Shown piece by piece: positions 60,204-64,000 of a DNA stretch of 64,000 bases. A program made the translations under genes and the position numbers. This stretch comes from Allomuricauda sp. NBRC 101325 (GTDB taxonomy: Bacteria > Bacteroidota > Bacteroidia > Flavobacteriales > Flavobacteriaceae): the NCBI RefSeq assembly GCF_030268205.1, contig NZ_BSQF01000002.1:992001-1056000 (forward strand). Direction: 5' to 3'. The notes below the pieces were generated by a model, which saw only the letters and a program-made list of their open reading frames with translations, had not been told where the DNA came from and searched no databases. The stretch's first letter is position 1; each line of letters opens with the position of its first letter.

Positions 60204-60581
60204 ATGAAAGCACATGTAATACGCCAAACCGTGCCCGTACCCTTTGGGCAACTGTACGGCGCATTAAAGAAACGGATCGTGGATCACGACTTTTTGCTCC
60301 TGCACGAAATAGACACCCAGGCCATTGTGGCCAAACATGGGGTGCGCATAGCTCCATTGCGGCAATTGCTCTTTTTTCACCCGAAATATATTGCGGAGAT
60401 CATGGCGAACGATCCTTTGGCCATAAACGATATTCCCCTAAAACTGGTACTGCACCAACTGGATGAGACCACCACCCAACTGAGTTTTAAAAACCCTGTG
60501 CACAGCTTACAGGATTATGGGTTGAAGCCCGAAATGGCAGCCGAGTTGTTGAAGCGGGTGCAAGGGATACTTTCTTTTTAA
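60204..60581 (+). CDS. DUF302-like protein
   Basis: 125 residues, no signal peptide. The pattern fits DUF302: an N-terminal strand with VPFGQLYGALKKRIVDHDFLLLHEIDTQAIVAKHG, then QLLFFHPKYIAEIMANDPLAINDIPLKLVLHQLDETTTQLSF. DUF302 proteins fold as small alpha-beta domains of unknown role. It starts 9 bases after the AraC stop and ends in a terminator, so it closes this transcript. Confidence 0.75.
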   Translation: MKAHVIRQTVPVPFGQLYGALKKRIVDHDFLLLHEIDTQAIVAKHGVRIAPLRQLLFFHPKYIAEIMANDPLAINDIPLKLVLHQLDETTTQLSFKNPVHSLQDYGLKPEMAAELLKRVQGILSF

Positions 60582-60618
60582 GGAGGGTTGGATTGTTGGA
60601 TTTTTTGGAATGTTGGAG

Positions 60619-60640
60619 AAAGCCCTAAAGGGCTTTTTTT
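60619..60640 (+). terminator. Rho-independent terminator after the DUF302-like gene
   Basis: AGCCC-TAAA-GGGCT (60621-60634) is a perfect 5-bp stem, extended by flanking A/T pairs, followed by seven T residues. It marks the boundary to the AT-rich segment. Confidence 0.82.
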
Positions 60641-60763
60641 GCCTTATTATGGAAAAACCCCAGATTTTATAAGGTTTTCGTGTAATAATTTATAAAAGGA
60701 TTTTAATATTTTCGCTTTTATCACTGCATACTTTCCCCATTTATATCAAACACATTATACCAA

Positions 60764-62167
60764 ATGCCAATACCACAACAAGTAAATTTCAATGAAATAT
60801 CTCTTGACTTAAGTAATTTAAGAATGATGCCTCAAAAAACAGAGGAAGAGGCAATCCAAGTAATGATTGCTATTAAACCTGATAGGTTTTTTGCTGTTAT
60901 TGAAAGTATTCTTGATGATGGTTATCTTGAAACAGAGAATATTATTTTATTTAAAACAACAAAAAGCTTAACTGTTAAAGAGGGTAATAGAAGAATTGCC
61001 GCGCTAAAACTAATTCATGGAGTTATATCAACAGCTGGGTTTTCTTTACCTGATGATATAAAAAACAGAATTAAAAAGGTAACAGGAGTATGGAAAAAGG
61101 AAAATACTATGATTCCTTGTTTGGTATTTGAAGAGAATGAAATTGACAAAGTCAATAAAATAGTTTCATTAACTCATGGTAAAGGTGAAAAAGCAAGTCG
61201 AGACCCTTGGTCATCGGTTGCTAGAGCAAGACATAATAGAGATGAAAAAGGACAATCAGAATTAGGATTGGATTTATTGGAAAAATATCTTAAAAATGGT
61301 GGAAATTTAACTGGGCAACAAAAGGAGAGGTGGTCAGGTGATTTTCCCATAACAGTCTTGGATGCCTCTTTAAAAATATTGGCACATAAATGTGGATTTG
61401 AGAATTCATTGGAATTAATTGAAAATTATCCAAAAATTAATGACAGAGAAAAATTAGAAGATGTTTTAATAAATATTGGATTAGGAAATATTGGTTTTAG
61501 TGTTATTCGAGATCAAAACAAAGATTTTACCTTAGATTATGGGTTTAAAGCGGAACCAACAAAAGAGGAGGAAAGTAATGATAAAGACAAGAATACTGAT
61601 TCTACTAATTCGGGTAGTTCAAACAGTAATTCAAACAGCAATCAAGATTCAAATTCTTCTAATTCAAGTAATAACCAGAAGAATAATAAACCTAAAAGTC
61701 CAACCAAATCACCAGCAATTAATACCCAAAGACATGTGCGGAATTTATTGAAAAAGTTCACTCCTAAAGGTGATAGGCCAAAAGTAACAACTCTCAAAAA
61801 TGAATTATCAAAATTATCAATAAAGGATAATCCAATTGCTTTTTGTTTTGTGCTTAGAAGTATTTTTGAAATTTCAGCTAAAGCTTATTGTGCTGATAAT
61901 AAAATTTCTATTCAAGACAAAAATGGAAATGAAAAAAAGCTTGCGTCTGTTTTGACTATTGTGACAAATCATTTGACTAATGATAAGAAGAATACGGGTA
62001 TGGTCAAAGTTCTTCATGGAGCTTTAAATGAAATTACAGCTCCAAATAGAATACTTTCAGTAACATCCATGAACCAATTAGTTCATAATCCACACTTCTC
62101 TGTACAGCAAGGTGATGTCTGTACTCTATTCAGTAATATTTATCCACTTTTAGAAGCAATGAATTAA
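60764..62167 (+). CDS. ParB-like domain protein with low-complexity linker
   Basis: 467 residues. The N-terminal ~120 residues are ParB/sulfiredoxin-like: a short strand region, then DGYLETENIILFKTTKSLTVKEGNRRIAALKLIHG, with the EGNRR nucleotide-loop motif at 73-77. Residues 125-260 are charged and helical (SLTHGKGEKASRDPWSSVARARHNRDEKG). Residues ~268-320 are a Ser/Asn/Lys low-complexity linker. The C-terminal ~145 residues form a helical domain (SIFEISAKAYCADNKISIQDKNG). It is not chromosomal ParB. It starts an AT-rich operon with an adenine methylase 4 bases downstream. Function unknown; a DNA-binding or CTP-using partner of the methylase is a guess. Confidence 0.75.
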   Translation: MPIPQQVNFNEISLDLSNLRMMPQKTEEEAIQVMIAIKPDRFFAVIESILDDGYLETENIILFKTTKSLTVKEGNRRIAALKLIHGVISTAGFSLPDDIKNRIKKVTGVWKKENTMIPCLVFEENEIDKVNKIVSLTHGKGEKASRDPWSSVARARHNRDEKGQSELGLDLLEKYLKNGGNLTGQQKERWSGDFPITVLDASLKILAHKCGFENSLELIENYPKINDREKLEDVLINIGLGNIGFSVIRDQNKDFTLDYGFKAEPTKEEESNDKDKNTDSTNSGSSNSNSNSNQDSNSSNSSNNQKNNKPKSPTKSPAINTQRHVRNLLKKFTPKGDRPKVTTLKNELSKLSIKDNPIAFCFVLRSIFEISAKAYCADNKISIQDKNGNEKKLASVLTIVTNHLTNDKKNTGMVKVLHGALNEITAPNRILSVTSMNQLVHNPHFSVQQGDVCTLFSNIYPLLEAMN

Positions 62168-62171
62168 AATT

Positions 62172-63053
62172 ATGGGTAGATTCAAAACACCACTAAGGTA
62201 TCCAGGGGGAAAGCAGAGGCTATCCCCATTTATACAGGAGTTATTAGAAGTAAATGAAATAGATGGTAATTATTTAGAACCGTATGCTGGTGGCGCTGGT
62301 ATTGCGATGGAACTGTTACTTTCCAAAAAAGTAAAAAAAGTTCACTTAAATGATTCTGACAAAGGTGTTTATGCATTTTGGTATTCAGTAATAAACCATA
62401 CAGAAGCACTTTGTTCCAAAATATTAAGTGCCTCCATGACCATTGAGGAATGGAAAAAGAGAAGAGAGATACTTAAAAACAATATTGAAGTTGATCTCTT
62501 AGAGTTAGGGTTTACTACTTTCTTTTTGAACAGATGTAATAGGTCGGGCGTTTTAAAAGGTGGAGTAATTGGAGGAATTGGCCAATTAGGTGATTATAAA
62601 ATGGATGCAAGATTCAATAGAAATGAACTAATTAGTAGAATAGAATCTATTGCAATGTTTGGAAATCAAATATTCGTAACTAACATGGATGCAGAAAGTT
62701 ATATTGGGAATTATTTGCCAAATATTGACCAAAATTCTCTCATATATTTAGATCCTCCATACTATAATAAAGCAAGTGGCTTGTATTTGAATTCTTATAA
62801 AAATAGTGACCATGCGAGGATTGCTAAAATTATTCAAAACGATATAACTCATAGCTGGATTTTATCTTATGACGGAGTTCCTGAAATCCTAAATTTATAT
62901 GAAGAAAGAAGACATTTTTTATATGATTTGCAGTATTCAGCTCAAACGGTTAAAAAAGGTAAAGAAGTATTTATTTTCGATGATGAAATTGAATTACCTA
63001 AAAGTTGTTCCTTAAATCATGTAAATGAGGGCTTGAAACTTATTTCTGGTTAA
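62172..63053 (+). CDS. DNA adenine methylase (D12 class, Dam-like)
   Basis: 293 residues. Motifs in family order: YPGGK at 10-14 with KTPLRYPGGKQRLSPF, motif I EPYAGGAG at 36-43, NRCNRSGVLKGG at 120-131 (target-recognition flank), and the catalytic LDPPYYN at 193-199. It transfers a methyl group from SAM to N6 of adenine; by similarity to Dam-like enzymes the site might be short, such as GATC, but it cannot be read here. No restriction endonuclease is recognised beside it. Sandwiched 4 bases after the ParB-like gene and 1 base before a membrane-protein gene. Confidence 0.92.
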   Translation: MGRFKTPLRYPGGKQRLSPFIQELLEVNEIDGNYLEPYAGGAGIAMELLLSKKVKKVHLNDSDKGVYAFWYSVINHTEALCSKILSASMTIEEWKKRREILKNNIEVDLLELGFTTFFLNRCNRSGVLKGGVIGGIGQLGDYKMDARFNRNELISRIESIAMFGNQIFVTNMDAESYIGNYLPNIDQNSLIYLDPPYYNKASGLYLNSYKNSDHARIAKIIQNDITHSWILSYDGVPEILNLYEERRHFLYDLQYSAQTVKKGKEVFIFDDEIELPKSCSLNHVNEGLKLISG

Positions 63054-63054
63054 A

Positions 63055-63798
63055 ATGAATAACTCTCAACAACTAAGGATTGATTTTATTGGAATGGCAT
63101 TTGCGCTAGCAATAGGGCAAGTTGGATTTGAGATTGGAGAATTCTACAGCTCTGGATTGATAATTTGGGAACATCCATATGTTTTTAGCCACTTATTTTT
63201 AGGAACTTACATAATAGCTAGTAGTTGGGTAGGATGGAATAGATCAAAATCCAAGGGGACTTTTGAAGTATTTAATGGAAATTTCGGGAAATCTTTTATC
63301 ATACTTCTTTTAGATTTATTTCTTGTAATTTGTTATTTCATTATAATTAAAGGCGTAGAAAAACCTTATTTAAATAAGTTCTCGAAATTAGATATTAGTG
63401 CGATAATTGAATTGGATTGGTCTTTGATAATTGTCGTTACTTACATAGTGTGGGATGTAGTTTCCAAGCTCTTTGATTTTGATTCGGAAAAATTCAAATT
63501 CAAATTGAATTGGAAGCAATACCTTGCTAGGGCCTATCAAGCAGTTTTATGCTTTATTTTATTATGGTTGATGAGTAATGAACATGATAAAATAAATTCA
63601 ATTGATGAGGTGTTTTTAGTTGATTTTTATATACTATTAATTTTTGTTCTATTTAGGGCTTTAAAGGAAGACTTTAAAGAAGATAAAAAGCATACTAAAG
63701 TAGTATTAATAAAACGACTATTATTTATCTTTTTACCATCAATAATTATATTAGGAATATATCTACGTATTAAGTTTGATATTTTTTTATTTTGTTAA
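63055..63798 (+). CDS. Multi-pass membrane protein of unknown function
   Basis: 247 residues with about six or seven predicted helices (near 10-30, 42-60, 80-100, 120-138, 155-175, 185-203 and 225-243), separated by short Lys-rich loops. No transporter motif is recognised. It starts 1 base after the methylase stop and is followed 18 bases later by the deoxyribosyltransferase-like gene, so it belongs to the same operon. In such settings a membrane protein can be a pore-forming effector or a sensor; this is speculation. Confidence 0.65.
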   Translation: MNNSQQLRIDFIGMAFALAIGQVGFEIGEFYSSGLIIWEHPYVFSHLFLGTYIIASSWVGWNRSKSKGTFEVFNGNFGKSFIILLLDLFLVICYFIIIKGVEKPYLNKFSKLDISAIIELDWSLIIVVTYIVWDVVSKLFDFDSEKFKFKLNWKQYLARAYQAVLCFILLWLMSNEHDKINSIDEVFLVDFYILLIFVLFRALKEDFKEDKKHTKVVLIKRLLFIFLPSIIILGIYLRIKFDIFLFC

Positions 63799-63816
63799 TC
63801 AACTTATAGATTGAGT

Positions 63817-64000
63817 ATGAAGAAAGTATTTATAGCAGGACCATATACTAAAGGAGATGTTGCAATCAATGTTAAGAAAGCGATGGATATTGCTGATGAA
63901 ATAATAGATCTAGGTCATGCTCCTTTTTGTCCTCATTTAACTCATTTTCTTCACATGAATAAAGCTCAGCCTTATGAAAAGTGGTTAGCCATTGATGCGG
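63817..64000 (+). CDS. Nucleoside 2-deoxyribosyltransferase-like protein (DUF4406), cut by window end
   Basis: The first 61 residues are visible, starting MKKVFIAGPYTKGDVAINVK. This is the start of the nucleoside 2-deoxyribosyltransferase/DUF4406 fold: a strand ending in the AGPY loop, a helix with Asn and Lys, then IIDLGHAPFCPHLTHFLHM. Full-length members transfer or hydrolyse the N-glycosidic bond of (deoxy)nucleosides or nucleotides; such genes are common in phages and mobile elements. The 3' end lies outside the window. Confidence 0.75.
   Translation, partial: MKKVFIAGPYTKGDVAINVKKAMDIADEIIDLGHAPFCPHLTHFLHMNKAQPYEKWLAIDA

Noticed and set aside
59502..60251. 249-codon minus-strand frame opposite the AraC gene
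   Set aside because: Antisense to a well-supported AraC regulator; long only because the region is GC-richer and stop-poor.

Overview
The window reads as chromosome of a marine-type member of the Bacteroidota, most likely family Flavobacteriaceae (Muricauda/Allomuricauda-like; genus not assigned). Evidence: promoters of the TAnnTTTG type rather than -35/-10, secreted proteins with lipoboxes or short signal peptides ending in Q, a carboxypeptidase-regulatory/TonB-plug module, DUF5916, DUF4139, DUF6090, DUF4251 and DUF1835 proteins, an E1 alpha-beta fusion dehydrogenase, and intergenic hairpin repeats of the flavobacterial kind. No rRNA, tRNA, CRISPR array or transposase was found.

Layout. 1-3.9 kb: an APC-family permease cut by the window edge, a small conserved protein, and a divergent pair formed by a DUF4130 (TIGR03915-like) protein and a LexA-like S24 repressor, with four copies of a 13-bp palindrome between them. 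3.9-20.1 kb: mostly housekeeping and envelope genes (SMP-30 lactonase, ATP-grasp enzyme, ggt, ACP phosphodiesterase, glmM, lipid A-type acyltransferase, rhomboid protease, TlpA-like protein, D-2-hydroxyacid dehydrogenase with Fe-S domain, LpxH-like phosphatase, aroC, dicarboxylate/glutamate symporter). 20.2-26.7 kb: a MuiA/DUF4139 protein with a TonB-plug module inside it, a DCC protein, a metallopeptidase lipoprotein between two 87-bp repeats, a VOC protein, a stand-alone OLD-type ATPase/TOPRIM nuclease, and a structured leader RNA ahead of a small CxxC protein.

26.8-33.3 kb: five DUF6090 paralogues on one strand, interleaved with a class A beta-lactamase-like hydrolase and a lipoprotein amidohydrolase. 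33.5-51.6 kb: a Tat-exported oxidoreductase, an outer-membrane protein pair, mutS2 without an Smr domain, a one-helix microprotein and ung, a cadherin/BspA-like surface lipoprotein, a nucleoside phosphorylase group, a SUI1 factor, a 2-oxoglutarate oxygenase, the E1 fusion, lipocalin and OmpA lipoproteins, and an EamA permease. 51.6-60.6 kb: DUF5916 and DUF4251 proteins, a sorbosone-dehydrogenase-like lipoprotein, and a small stress/detoxification-like regulon (isochorismatase, CMD, YHS, DUF1348, AraC regulator). The two promoters of that regulon share the same operator geometry.

60.7 kb to the end: after a terminator the sequence becomes clearly more AT-rich and holds a tight four-gene operon: a ParB-like protein with a low-complexity linker, a D12-class adenine methylase, a multi-pass membrane protein, and the start of a nucleoside 2-deoxyribosyltransferase-like gene. 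This looks like transferred cargo and is the best candidate here for an undescribed, possibly defensive, system. The leader RNA at 26.3 kb and the DUF6090 array are the next most unusual items.
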